A stretch of 64,000 nucleotides of DNA. Source: Bog-159 sp963756605 (lineage in GTDB: Bacteria > Acidobacteriota > Terriglobia > Bryobacterales > Bryobacteraceae). Below the pieces are notes generated by a model that searched no databases, was not told the DNA's origin, and worked only from the letters and a program-made list of their open reading frames with translations. The position numbers and the translations under genes were made by a program. This document shows positions 56,323 to 64,000 of the stretch, piece by piece. The stretch is from assembly GCA_963756605.1 (NCBI GenBank), contig CAVWOT010000008.1, positions 124,001 through 188,000 of the forward strand. The letters run 5' to 3'. Each line of letters begins with the position of its first letter. Positions within the stretch are counted from its first letter, which is position 1.

Positions 56323-56661
56323 ATGGAACTGGAAAGAAGACCGGAGATTCCGCCCGGCACCTTGTACATGCTGATCCTCAAATCGCTCGCTCGGCTGGGG
56401 CCGATGCATGGCTACGGTATCGCCCAGCACGTCCATCATATTTCGGACGACGTTTTGCAGGTCGAGGAAGGCTCTCTCTACCCCGCGTTGCAGCGCATGC
56501 TCATTAAAGGCTGGGTGGTGGCCGAATGGAAGCAATCCGAAAACAACCGGCGCGCACGCTACTACCGCCTGACGCCGGAGGGCCGTAAACAGCTGGCCCA
56601 CGAGATTCGGGAATTCGAAGACGTGATGGCGGCGATCATTCGCGTGATCGAGCCTGCTTGA
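56323..56661 (+). CDS. PadR-family transcriptional regulator
   Basis: A 112-residue winged-helix protein. PGTLYMLILKSLARLGPMHG and YGIAQHVHHISDDVLQVEEG, SLYPALQRMLIKGWVVAEWK form the helix-turn-helix, with NNRRARYYRLTPEGRKQLAH as the wing. A short C-terminal helix dimerises it. In Acidobacteriota, PadR genes commonly precede ADOP permease genes; this one ends seven bases before the permease start. An ACTAT/ATAGT palindrome overlaps its promoter. Confidence 0.92.
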   Translation: MELERRPEIPPGTLYMLILKSLARLGPMHGYGIAQHVHHISDDVLQVEEGSLYPALQRMLIKGWVVAEWKQSENNRRARYYRLTPEGRKQLAHEIREFEDVMAAIIRVIEPA

Positions 56662-56668
56662 AACTGCC

Positions 56669-59407
56669 ATGCGAGAGCTTTTCCGCAGACTACGTTTTCT
56701 GCTTCACGCGAACCAGTTCGAACGGGATCTCGAAGAAGAGATGCGTCATCATCTTGTACTACAGAGCGAGGAACGAGGCAGTGCGGATGCCGCCCACCGC
56801 CAGTTTGGAAATTTGACTTTGCTGAAGGAGGATAGCCGCGCCATGTGGCACTGGAGCTTTGCAGAGCAACTCGCCCAGGATATTCGATATGCCCTACGGA
56901 TGATGGCCGCGAATCGGCTGTTTACCGCCATGGCAGTATTTTCGCTTGCGCTGGGTATCGGCGCAAACACCGCCATTTATAGCTTTATGGACGCGATTCT
57001 GCTGCGCGCACTGCCAGTGCAGCATCCCGAACAACTGACAGTGATCCACTGGCAATCCAAGGATCAGCCGGCGGTCATCGAACGCCTGAATGGTACCCGT
57101 CGCCAGGATGCGCGTTATGGCGTCAACAGCCCTAACTATCCTTATTCAGCTTTCGATCTCTTTCGCGCCGGCAGCGACATCTTCTCGAACCTGTTCGCCT
57201 ATGCCTGGGGCGGAAGGCACAACACAATCGTCGAGGGCCAGGCCGAAATCCTGGATGCCGAACTGGTGTCCGGCGGCTTCTTCACCGGCCTTGGCGTGTA
57301 TCCCGCCGCCGGCCGCCTGATCCTTCAGGATGACGATCGCTTTGGCGCTTCGCCCGTGGCCGTCATCAGTCACACGTACTGGCTGCGCCGCTTCGCATCC
57401 AAACCGTCCGCGGTGGGGCAGTCCATCCTGATCGACGGTAAGCCGTTCGTTATCGCCGGAGTCTTGCCGCCTGATTTTTTCGGCGTCGACCCAGGATTCG
57501 CGCCCGAGCTAATGATTCCCTTGCATGCCGGTCCATGGCTCGCTCCCAAGCCGGACGAATATCGGAAGAGGTTCCTCGACAAGAGATTCTATTGGGTCGA
57601 AATGATGGGCCGCTTGCGCCCTGGCGTTAGCATCGGCCAGGCCCAGGTGCGGTTGGCGGGACAATTCCGCGAGTTTGTCATCAGCACCGCCGCCACCGCA
57701 AAAGAAAAGGTAGACATGCCGGCGCTGTGGCTTGAGGAAGGCGCCTCCGGCCTGGACTCCTTACGCCGGCAGTATTCAAAGCCTGTCTACGTGCTCATGG
57801 CCCTGGTCGGCCTCATTCTGGTGATCGCGTGCGCCAACATCGCCAACCTGCTCCTGGCACGCGCGGCCGGGCGTCGCCGCGAGATAGCCGTCCGCATGAG
57901 TCTCGGCGCAGGCCGCTTCCGTGTGGTGCGGCAGTTGCTCACCGAAAGCCTGCTTCTTTCCATAGTGGGAGGGGCACTGGGCGCGGTCGTGGCGGTCTGG
58001 GCTATCCGCTCCATCACCTGGCTGCTCGCCAACGGCCGCGAGAAGTTTACGCTGCACGCCGCCCTCGATTGGCAGGTCTTGCTTTTCACCTTCGCGCTCG
58101 CGGCCTTCTGCGGGCTGCTCTTCGGTCTGGTGCCCGCCCTGCAGGGTACCCGTGTCGATCTCACTCCGGCCTTGAAAGAGACCCCACCCGGCGCGCCGCG
58201 CGGACGGCTCCGGCATTTCGGAATTCGCATCGGCTTGAGCCACGTTTTGGTGGTCTCGCAAATCGCCGTCTCCTTGTTGCTAGTGGTGGCGGCCGGCTTA
58301 TTCGTGCACACGCTATCGAACCTCCGCTCCACCCGACTCGGCTTCAACCACGAAAATGTACTGCTCTTCAACCTGAACGCCAGGCCAGCCGGATACAAAA
58401 GCGTCGCGTTGGCCCGTTTCTATGCCAGTCTGCGCGATCGTTTCCGCAACATCCCAGGCGTGCGGAACGTCACCTTCTCAAAGTTTCCACTGGCTGCCCA
58501 ATACTGGAACGAATCTTCTCTCAGCATTCCAGGCTTCCCGAAGACCGCGGGGGAGAAACTATCGACGGCCGAGGCCGAGGTGGACCAATCCTTCCTCACC
58601 ACCATGCAAATTCCGATTCTGCTAGGCCGCGCTATACAGCAGCGCGATCTGGAATCTCCACGCGTGGCTGTGATCAACGAGAAGTTTGCAAAGAAGTACT
58701 TCGCAGGTGAGACTCCAGTCGGGCGCCACATCGGAATTGGCAGCGCGACCAGCCCGGCAGATATCGAAATCGTCGGGGTAGCCAAGGACAGCCTATACAA
58801 CTCCATCAAAGAGACGGACACACCGCCGGTCGCCTACGTGCCATACACCCAGGATTTAGACGGTTTAAGCGGGGTGGTGTTCGAACTGCGCGTCGGCAGC
58901 GATCCGCTGGCTTTCGTTGGCACCGTCCGGCAGATCGTGCGCCAGGCCAGCCCCACCGTTCCCGTTTCCGACGTCAGCACGCAATCGCGCGTGATAGATC
59001 AGACCATCAGCCAGGAGCGCACCTTTGCCGGGCTTTGCAGTTGCTTCGCCGTGCTCGCACTGCTCATCGCCGGAATTGGCCTATACGGCAACGTGGCGTA
59101 CTCCGTCGCGCGCCGCACCGGCGAGATCGGAATCCGTATGGCTCTGGGCGCGGAGAGCCGCCGCATCGTGTGGATGGTACTGCGTGAAATCGTCACCATG
59201 ACCGCGGTAGGTCTCGGCGTTGGGCTGGCAGTGGCCTACAGCCTTACGCGCTTCGTGGCTGCGTTCCTGTTCGGCATGAAGCCCCGCGACCCGCTGGCGC
59301 TGTCGGTGTCGGTCCTGGTGCTGGCTGCCGCCGCGATCCTGGCAGGTTACGCCCCAGCGCGGCGCGCCTCCCGCATTGACCCTATGGCCGCCCTGCGCCA
59401 CGAGTAG
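56669..59407 (+). CDS. ADOP-type MacB/FtsX-like ABC permease
   Basis: 912 residues with duplicated architecture. An N-terminal cap (ELFRRLRFLLHANQFERDLE, EEMRHHLVLQSEERG) is specific to acidobacterial duplicated orphan permeases. Next come a first MacB periplasmic core (NRLFTAMAVFSLALGIGANT, AIYSFMDAILLRALPV helix) and an FtsX membrane block (LMALVGLILVIACANIANLL, LARAAGRRREIAVRMSLGAG, SLLLSIVGGALGAVVAVWAI). A second core (VSQIAVSLLLVVAAGLFVHT) and a second FtsX block (SCFAVLALLIAGIGLYGNVA, ARRTGEIGIRMALGAESRRI) end PARRASRIDPMAALRH. There is no ATPase domain or adjacent ATPase gene, as usual for ADOPs. Substrate unknown. It is coupled to padR. Confidence 0.92.
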   Translation: MRELFRRLRFLLHANQFERDLEEEMRHHLVLQSEERGSADAAHRQFGNLTLLKEDSRAMWHWSFAEQLAQDIRYALRMMAANRLFTAMAVFSLALGIGANTAIYSFMDAILLRALPVQHPEQLTVIHWQSKDQPAVIERLNGTRRQDARYGVNSPNYPYSAFDLFRAGSDIFSNLFAYAWGGRHNTIVEGQAEILDAELVSGGFFTGLGVYPAAGRLILQDDDRFGASPVAVISHTYWLRRFASKPSAVGQSILIDGKPFVIAGVLPPDFFGVDPGFAPELMIPLHAGPWLAPKPDEYRKRFLDKRFYWVEMMGRLRPGVSIGQAQVRLAGQFREFVISTAATAKEKVDMPALWLEEGASGLDSLRRQYSKPVYVLMALVGLILVIACANIANLLLARAAGRRREIAVRMSLGAGRFRVVRQLLTESLLLSIVGGALGAVVAVWAIRSITWLLANGREKFTLHAALDWQVLLFTFALAAFCGLLFGLVPALQGTRVDLTPALKETPPGAPRGRLRHFGIRIGLSHVLVVSQIAVSLLLVVAAGLFVHTLSNLRSTRLGFNHENVLLFNLNARPAGYKSVALARFYASLRDRFRNIPGVRNVTFSKFPLAAQYWNESSLSIPGFPKTAGEKLSTAEAEVDQSFLTTMQIPILLGRAIQQRDLESPRVAVINEKFAKKYFAGETPVGRHIGIGSATSPADIEIVGVAKDSLYNSIKETDTPPVAYVPYTQDLDGLSGVVFELRVGSDPLAFVGTVRQIVRQASPTVPVSDVSTQSRVIDQTISQERTFAGLCSCFAVLALLIAGIGLYGNVAYSVARRTGEIGIRMALGAESRRIVWMVLREIVTMTAVGLGVGLAVAYSLTRFVAAFLFGMKPRDPLALSVSVLVLAAAAILAGYAPARRASRIDPMAALRHE

Positions 59408-59536
59408 ACCACCCGGCCGGTTGTGATTCGCCCGATCTTTGTTGCCAGCCCATTTTTCCGGCGCTAGTTCGGTTATTTCGGACCGTCGCTAACAGGGATT
59501 TGAGCTGATTCTGTAGTTCCAGGCCGGAGAGGGCTG

Positions 59537-61729
59537 TCACGGGAGCACGAAGCTGTAAGCCGTGTAGCGGAATTCGCTCCAAGCCAGTTCCGGCACAGGA
59601 TAACCCGGGAAGAGGGGACGGACGACCGGCGTGAATTGAATACGGATGCGAATCGCATGGCGGCCTTCGGTCAGTTCGCGCGGGATCAAGAACTCGTCGT
59701 CTCGAAAACGCCTGTTGGAGATTTGTACAATGTGCTGAGTTTCTCCCAATTCCGCATCCGGATTGGAATATACGCAGGTATTTGATCCGGCCAGATACCA
59801 GATGCCGGCCAGCCGCCACGGTGATTTTCGGTTATCAGCGGCGGCGATGTAGACCTCGGCGCGCTGGTTAGGAAATGCATAGTCGAGCTTGCGGCGAAGC
59901 ATGACTCCCAGATTTCGGGAGTCAATTTTCATCGTGAATTCCGATGTGCCCTTGGTGTGGCGTCCGCGGTCGTTATGCGGCGGGAAAATCTCCCGGCCAT
60001 CGAGCGTGTCCACTCCCCATTCGTAGCGGGAACTGATCTCATAAGGCGAGGAAGCATCGGGCGATGTATAGCTGTGCGCCTTTTCACTCGCAGGGTTGGC
60101 GATCACCAGTTCGTCGGTTTTCACCAGAGTCGCGTGCGGCGCTCCGTACCAATATGTGACCGTCTCGTAGTGTTCGGTGGATTGGTTGGTACCGCCGTGT
60201 TCGAGTGTGATGCGAGCGTTCTTGCCGAAAGGCATCAGGTCGGCCAACAGGAAGCGGTATGCGGACTCGATCTTGTCCCGCTCGTCCTTTGCCTCCGGTG
60301 CACTCCGCGCGCCCGCCGGGTGCCCGACAAACGGAAGCGTCATGTTTTGCCCGCCCCAGTAGTCCCCGCCGCCACCCCATTCCTCGGTGCCGGTGCCCTG
60401 CGCTTGTGGCGTGAGGCTGTCATCAAAGTAGAAGCGCGGATCGCCTTCCAACGTGTTCAATACGGCGCGATGCGAAAAGATCCACGAGGTACCCACGAGA
60501 TGGCCAGACCAATCCCCACCACCTTCAGCCTTCCGCGTGTCCAGCAGAAGAAGGTCCTGGCCCGGTTCTGGGAAAGGGTGATCGCGATAAGTGGCATGAA
60601 AGTAGGCGACCTGGGTGGGTGCATCTTTGTAAGGTACGAAGCGGACCGCCCAGCGAATGCCATCAACATCGGCGCCGCCCGCACCGGCGAGTTCCAGGCG
60701 GGCCGAACGGAAAAACGGCATCGGGAAGAAGCATGCGAGATACACCCGCTCCGCGTCGAACCGCACGAAGACGGGGAACGCTTTAACGAGGTATCGGCGG
60801 TCGTCGCGGTTGTAGAACGTGCCCGCCCCGAAAAACAGCGCCAGCGGCGCATCGATGGAAGCTCCGAGCCGGTCGTCCCAAACGACCCGCAGGCGCGCGC
60901 GAGAGAGATCTACAGCATTCTTGCGTGGCAGGGAAAGCTCCAACGCGCGCAGCATGGAAGGCGCCCGCGTGATGCGCGTAAGCAGGGTAGTGCCGCTTCC
61001 TGAAAGCGTCACCTCGCCACGGCGCTCCTCCACCCCAACAGCAGTACCTTCTGGAGTGCCGGGACGTGGCGCGAGATCGCTTCCGGCGCGGCCGATCAGC
61101 GCCAGCACTTCCGGGTCCGGCGCGGATTGCAGGCTCCACGAATGAATTGGCCGCGACAGATTCGCGCCGCGGACATACTGGTGGTAGATGTAATAGCCCG
61201 TCCCGTAGTGTGTCCGCGAGTATGCCATCTGGAAGGAACGCTCGAACGGGATTGGGACCCACGTGAGGTCGGCGCCCCGGGTGAGCGACCACGTCCAGGT
61301 AAGGGGATTCGGAAACAGGCGCTCGGGAAGGAACACAGCATTATCGGCGGGATGCAGCGGATCGACTGTACTGCTTTCCGCGACGATGTGGTCGGCACCG
61401 TCTACGACGTAATGCCACGGGCTGCCGTGCCAGTGGTTGTAGCGCGCGAAGTAAAAGACGCCGGGGCCTTCTACATCAAGCGAGACGTTGAAATCGCTGG
61501 CGAGTTGGTAGAGGAAGTGACTGGCATCAGCGCCCTCATTACCGCCGCTGCGATCATAGGTGCTGCGCATGTAAGCGCGCGCTCCGATACGCTGGTAGGG
61601 CCATCTCTCCCACAGCCGATACGCATCCAGTCCAATGGGGATGACAGGGGGATCTACTCGTTTGGCCTGGGCTACCAGATCCCCCGCAGTCAGTAGAGAC
61701 AAAGCGAGGATGCTGATTCTGGCGCGCAT
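59537..61729 (-). CDS. GH172-like (DUF2961) secreted protein
   Basis: 730 residues from ATG 61729, giving a signal peptide (RARISILALSLLTAGDLVAQ). The central DUF2961 jelly-roll core includes IGARAYMRSTYDRSGGN, GVFYFARYNHWHGSPWHYVV, PFFRSARLELAGAGGADVDG, DLLLLDTRKAEGGGDWSGHL and the hallmark GTGTEEWGGGGDYWGG. C-terminal segments are STEHYETVTYWYGAPHATLV, GVMLRRKLDYAFPNQRAEVY and WYLAGSNTCVYSNP. GH172 enzymes act on fructofuranoside or arabinofuranoside linkages; the likely catalytic Glu is in GTGTEEW. It stands alone between convergent and divergent genes. 59408-59536 holds nothing recognisable. Confidence 0.8.
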   Translation of the reverse strand: MRARISILALSLLTAGDLVAQAKRVDPPVIPIGLDAYRLWERWPYQRIGARAYMRSTYDRSGGNEGADASHFLYQLASDFNVSLDVEGPGVFYFARYNHWHGSPWHYVVDGADHIVAESSTVDPLHPADNAVFLPERLFPNPLTWTWSLTRGADLTWVPIPFERSFQMAYSRTHYGTGYYIYHQYVRGANLSRPIHSWSLQSAPDPEVLALIGRAGSDLAPRPGTPEGTAVGVEERRGEVTLSGSGTTLLTRITRAPSMLRALELSLPRKNAVDLSRARLRVVWDDRLGASIDAPLALFFGAGTFYNRDDRRYLVKAFPVFVRFDAERVYLACFFPMPFFRSARLELAGAGGADVDGIRWAVRFVPYKDAPTQVAYFHATYRDHPFPEPGQDLLLLDTRKAEGGGDWSGHLVGTSWIFSHRAVLNTLEGDPRFYFDDSLTPQAQGTGTEEWGGGGDYWGGQNMTLPFVGHPAGARSAPEAKDERDKIESAYRFLLADLMPFGKNARITLEHGGTNQSTEHYETVTYWYGAPHATLVKTDELVIANPASEKAHSYTSPDASSPYEISSRYEWGVDTLDGREIFPPHNDRGRHTKGTSEFTMKIDSRNLGVMLRRKLDYAFPNQRAEVYIAAADNRKSPWRLAGIWYLAGSNTCVYSNPDAELGETQHIVQISNRRFRDDEFLIPRELTEGRHAIRIRIQFTPVVRPLFPGYPVPELAWSEFRYTAYSFVLP

Positions 61730-62243
61730 GGCCCGACAATATCGCATTCGTGCGGAATCCGCCACAAGCAATTCGCTAGCCTCTTTTGCGCTGGGCGTAC
61801 CGAGGTTTCACATCGCGCGGTCCTGCCGGACGTCAGAAGCACGTCGAAGCGGACCGACGACGAAGTGCGAAATCGTGATTCATGCCAATCACGATCTTCG
61901 ATTCCGACACCATCCCACGGGATCGCCCTGCTGAACTGGACGCGGCCGTAGTGGCCCCCGGCAGGCATCTGACTATTCGAGGGCGGGATAGTCGCCGCAC
62001 CGAACCGCCGGAAGTTTTGCCGCGCGGATCACTTCATACCCAGAGTTGGACATTTCCATTCCGTTCGATTGGAACGTCACCGCGGCGAGCTGAGCGCACG
62101 CGTGCGCGCGGCGATGGACGATTGACGCTCCTGAACTCGGATACGATGCGGGGCGATGTCCGGTCTTATCGAGCGCTTTCCGACGGCGGGGATTTGAACC
62201 CTTCTCCGCGGTTGCGGTGGTTGCCGTAAACTTGGAAGAGCTC
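61730..62243. other. intergenic region, no gene recognised
   Basis: 514 bp between divergent genes. A perfect 14-base palindrome GCGCACGCGTGCGC lies at 62094-62107. A stretch near 62180-62215 contains GGGGATTTGAACCC, which resembles a tRNA T-arm, but no tRNA can be folded around it. Confidence 0.45.
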
Positions 62244-62705
62244 ATGTACTTTGTCCTCGTGGTTTTGCTACTACTTATTTTTCCGGTGGCATCCGTGACC
62301 ACTGAGGCTGCCCTTTCCCGGCATACCGTGGACATAGTCTTCCTGACAGGGAGATGGTTTGTCTTTTGGGCTGTAGGCGTCCGACTCTTTATTGCCGGTG
62401 CGCGGCAAGTGATCCAGCCTCAGTTCACCGCAGAGGAGATTTTCGGTATCCACGACCGTGGCTCATTCGGGATCGTGCGAGAGGTGGGATTTGCCAACTT
62501 GTCCATGGGCCTTCTGGGAATATGCAGTGTATTTCGTATCGGCTGGATCGTTCCTGCTTCACTCGTTGGCGGCTTATATTACGGATTTGCCGGAGTTGGC
62601 CACATCTTCCAAAAGGGGAAAAACGCGAAGGCGTACATGGCGATGATCTCCGACGGGTTTGTATTTCTTGTGCTCGCGGTATTCGTTCTGTACAGTTTGG
62701 CTTAG
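62244..62705 (+). CDS. four-helix membrane protein (DUF6790-like)
   Basis: 153 residues from ATG 62244, chosen for GGAAGAG upstream; a longer GTG start at 62217 is possible. The hydrophobic segments are MYFVLVVLLLLIFPVASV, WFVFWAVGVRLFIAGA, FANLSMGLLGICSVF / WIVPASLVGGLYYGFAGVGH and DGFVFLVLAVFVLYSLA. Between them lies a polar conserved-looking loop FTAEEIFGIHDRGSFGIVRE. This pattern fits a small family of uncharacterised membrane proteins; no activity is known. Confidence 0.72.
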   Translation: MYFVLVVLLLLIFPVASVTTEAALSRHTVDIVFLTGRWFVFWAVGVRLFIAGARQVIQPQFTAEEIFGIHDRGSFGIVREVGFANLSMGLLGICSVFRIGWIVPASLVGGLYYGFAGVGHIFQKGKNAKAYMAMISDGFVFLVLAVFVLYSLA

Positions 62706-62968
62706 GTGGTAGGTCTCAGAAAGGGTTTCAGCGGGGCAGCCGACTGCGCTTCGGCAGGCAAAACGGCCTTATGTCGCAATTATCGTCGTCAGTCCTGATA
62801 TGGGCGGCGGACCCAGAACAACCACGGATGCATATCCAGCGACTTCCGTGACGAGGACTGGCCGCATGCTGAAGAGCCAACGGCTGCAAGCCACATGGCG
62901 CCTTCCCGCACGTGTTTCGCTCGGAGCGGCTTGACGCCTGGATGCTCCCGCCATGATAATCGTGCGAT
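62706..62968. other. intergenic region, no gene recognised
   Basis: 263 bp with no motif-bearing frame on either strand and no clear terminator for the preceding gene. Confidence 0.4.
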
Positions 62969-64000
62969 ATGGATCGACGCATGTATGTGCAGAGTATCAT
63001 CGCGGGAGGGGTGGTGCTGGCGGCGAGCCGGCGGGCGCGGAGTGCCGACGGTCCGGAACTGAAGTCGCTGTTCGCCGAGATTGAAAGACGCCACGACGAG
63101 TCCGTCACGCGGCTGCAGGAGTGGATCCGGCAGCCATCCATTGCGGCGGAAAACCGAGGGATGCAAGAGGGCTGCGACCTGATGATGCGGCTGCTCCGCG
63201 AGGCCGGATTCGAGCAGGTGGCCAAAATCCCCAGCGATGGCCAGCCGGGAGTTTTCGCCACACTGGACGCGGGGGCGCCGCGTACCGTGGGCATCTATTT
63301 CATGTACGACGTGAAGCAGGTGGACCCATCGGAATGGTCTTCGCCGCCGTGGGAGGCGCGGCTGGTGGATAAACCGGGGCTCGGCAAGGTTGTGGTGGGC
63401 CGCGGCGCCGTGAATCAGAAGGGCCCTGAGGCCACGTTTCTGGCGGCACTCCAGGTTTTTCGTGCCACCGGACGCAAGCTACCCGTGAACCTGGTTTTCG
63501 TGGCAGAAGGCGAGGAAGAGATCGGATCGCCGCACTTCCCGCAAATCGTCCACCGGCCAGAGGTGCTGGCGGCTTTGCGCAAATGTACGGGCGTGTATAT
63601 GCCCATGCCGCAACAGGCGCTGGATGGTACGGTGACCATCACGCTGGGGGCCAAGGGCGTGATTGAAGTCGAGTTGGTTTCGAGCGGGGAACGTTGGGGC
63701 CGCGGGCCGAAACAGGATCTGCATTCGAGCAACGAGGCGCGCGTTGACAGCCCGGCGTGGCACTTGGTGCAGGCTCTGGCGACGCTCGTGGGACCCGACG
63801 GACACACGCCGGCCATCGACGGCTTTGCCGACAAGGCGCGCCCGCTCAGCGCCGCGGACAAGGCACTGATCCGCGAGGCCGCCAAACGCCAGAGCGAAGA
63901 GGTCGCCAAGAAACAGATGGGTGTGCAACACTGGGTGCACGACGTGGACTGGCTGGAAGCACTGGAATTGTTCGCTTCGCGGCCGACCGTGAACATCGAA
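62969..64000 (+). CDS. M20-family peptidase/deacylase-like protein, 3' end beyond the window
   Basis: ATG 62969 opens a frame that is unbroken to the window edge (344 codons). It starts MDRRMYVQSIIAGGVVLAAS, a twin-arginine-like or lipoprotein-type leader. M20 landmarks are RHDESVTRLQEWIRQPSIAA, LLREAGFEQVAKIPSDGQPG, VGIYFMYDVKQVDPSEWSSP, VVVGRGAVNQKGPEATFLAA and LVFVAEGEEEIGSPHFPQIV. The catalytic E-E-E is present. The usual metal ligands His of H-x-D (here M-Y-D) and Asp of G-R-G-x-x-D (here G-R-G-A-V-N) are replaced. Whether it binds two metals is therefore uncertain. Confidence 0.82.
   Translation, partial: MDRRMYVQSIIAGGVVLAASRRARSADGPELKSLFAEIERRHDESVTRLQEWIRQPSIAAENRGMQEGCDLMMRLLREAGFEQVAKIPSDGQPGVFATLDAGAPRTVGIYFMYDVKQVDPSEWSSPPWEARLVDKPGLGKVVVGRGAVNQKGPEATFLAALQVFRATGRKLPVNLVFVAEGEEEIGSPHFPQIVHRPEVLAALRKCTGVYMPMPQQALDGTVTITLGAKGVIEVELVSSGERWGRGPKQDLHSSNEARVDSPAWHLVQALATLVGPDGHTPAIDGFADKARPLSAADKALIREAAKRQSEEVAKKQMGVQHWVHDVDWLEALELFASRPTVNIE

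Noticed and set aside
62180..62216. tRNA-like T-arm sequence (GGGGATTTGAACCC)
   Set aside because: Only a T-loop-like word is present. The 5-bp T stem does not pair properly, and no acceptor, D or anticodon arm can be drawn on either strand.

Overview
The window reads as chromosomal DNA of an Acidobacteriota bacterium, most likely the Bryobacterales / Candidatus Solibacter group. The markers are a PadR regulator paired with a 912-residue ADOP-type MacB/FtsX permease, an Oar-like TonB-dependent receptor, a protein ending in the Solibacter C-terminal domain (TIGR03437 type), delta-60 beta-propeller proteins, a GloVer-repeat remnant and a GH172/DUF2961 protein. Family names are assigned from motifs and remembered families; no search was run.

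Layout. 1-4.7 kb: a PAS/Fis regulator remnant, then a compact STAS - ECF sigma - histidine kinase set, followed by a multiply frameshifted dihaem cytochrome c / FAD-2Fe-2S oxidoreductase locus. 4.7-12 kb: secreted proteins (two delta-60 proteins, a lactonase-like propeller, a small exported protein), a duplicated leader and a frameshifted ISAzo13-like element. 12-17.2 kb: a methyltransferase among remnants (MFS, sialidase-like/IPT, epimerase) and a frameshifted TIGR03437-type protein. 17.2-23.3 kb: a TonB-dependent receptor pseudogene split by an IS, then an anti-sigma gene whose ECF partner has lost region 4. 23.4-28.6 kb: a truncated ISKra4-like transposase and a decayed restriction-modification island (Type ISP enzyme, Type III endonuclease tail) lying between two copies of the uvrA 5' region. 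28.7-33.9 kb: intact uvrA and a three-gene TPR/secreted-protein set. 33.9-44 kb: a tightly coupled minus-strand operon (hypothetical protein, class V aminotransferase, S9 peptidase, metallo-beta-lactamase fold hydrolase, membrane protein, glycosidase-like protein, GH2) whose last gene is decayed and carries an ISAzo13 element with a TTA target duplication. 44.2-45.9 kb: an apparently intact IS4-family element with a 10-bp target duplication and a coupled KTSC passenger gene. 46-47 kb: divergent cheX and cheY-like genes. 47.3-54.8 kb: a giant secreted repeat protein in two frames. 55-56.1 kb: GloVer and NYN remnants. 56.3-64 kb: PadR/ADOP, GH172, a membrane protein and an M20 peptidase that runs off the end.

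The dominant theme is gene decay and mobile-element traffic. About fifteen loci carry frameshifts, internal deletions or insertions, while uvrA, the ADOP permease, the S9 peptidase and the histidine kinase are open throughout. Some single-base shifts could be assembly errors. The internal deletions, the insertions with target duplications and the lone domain fragments are better explained by real decay.

I saw no tRNA, rRNA or CRISPR array.
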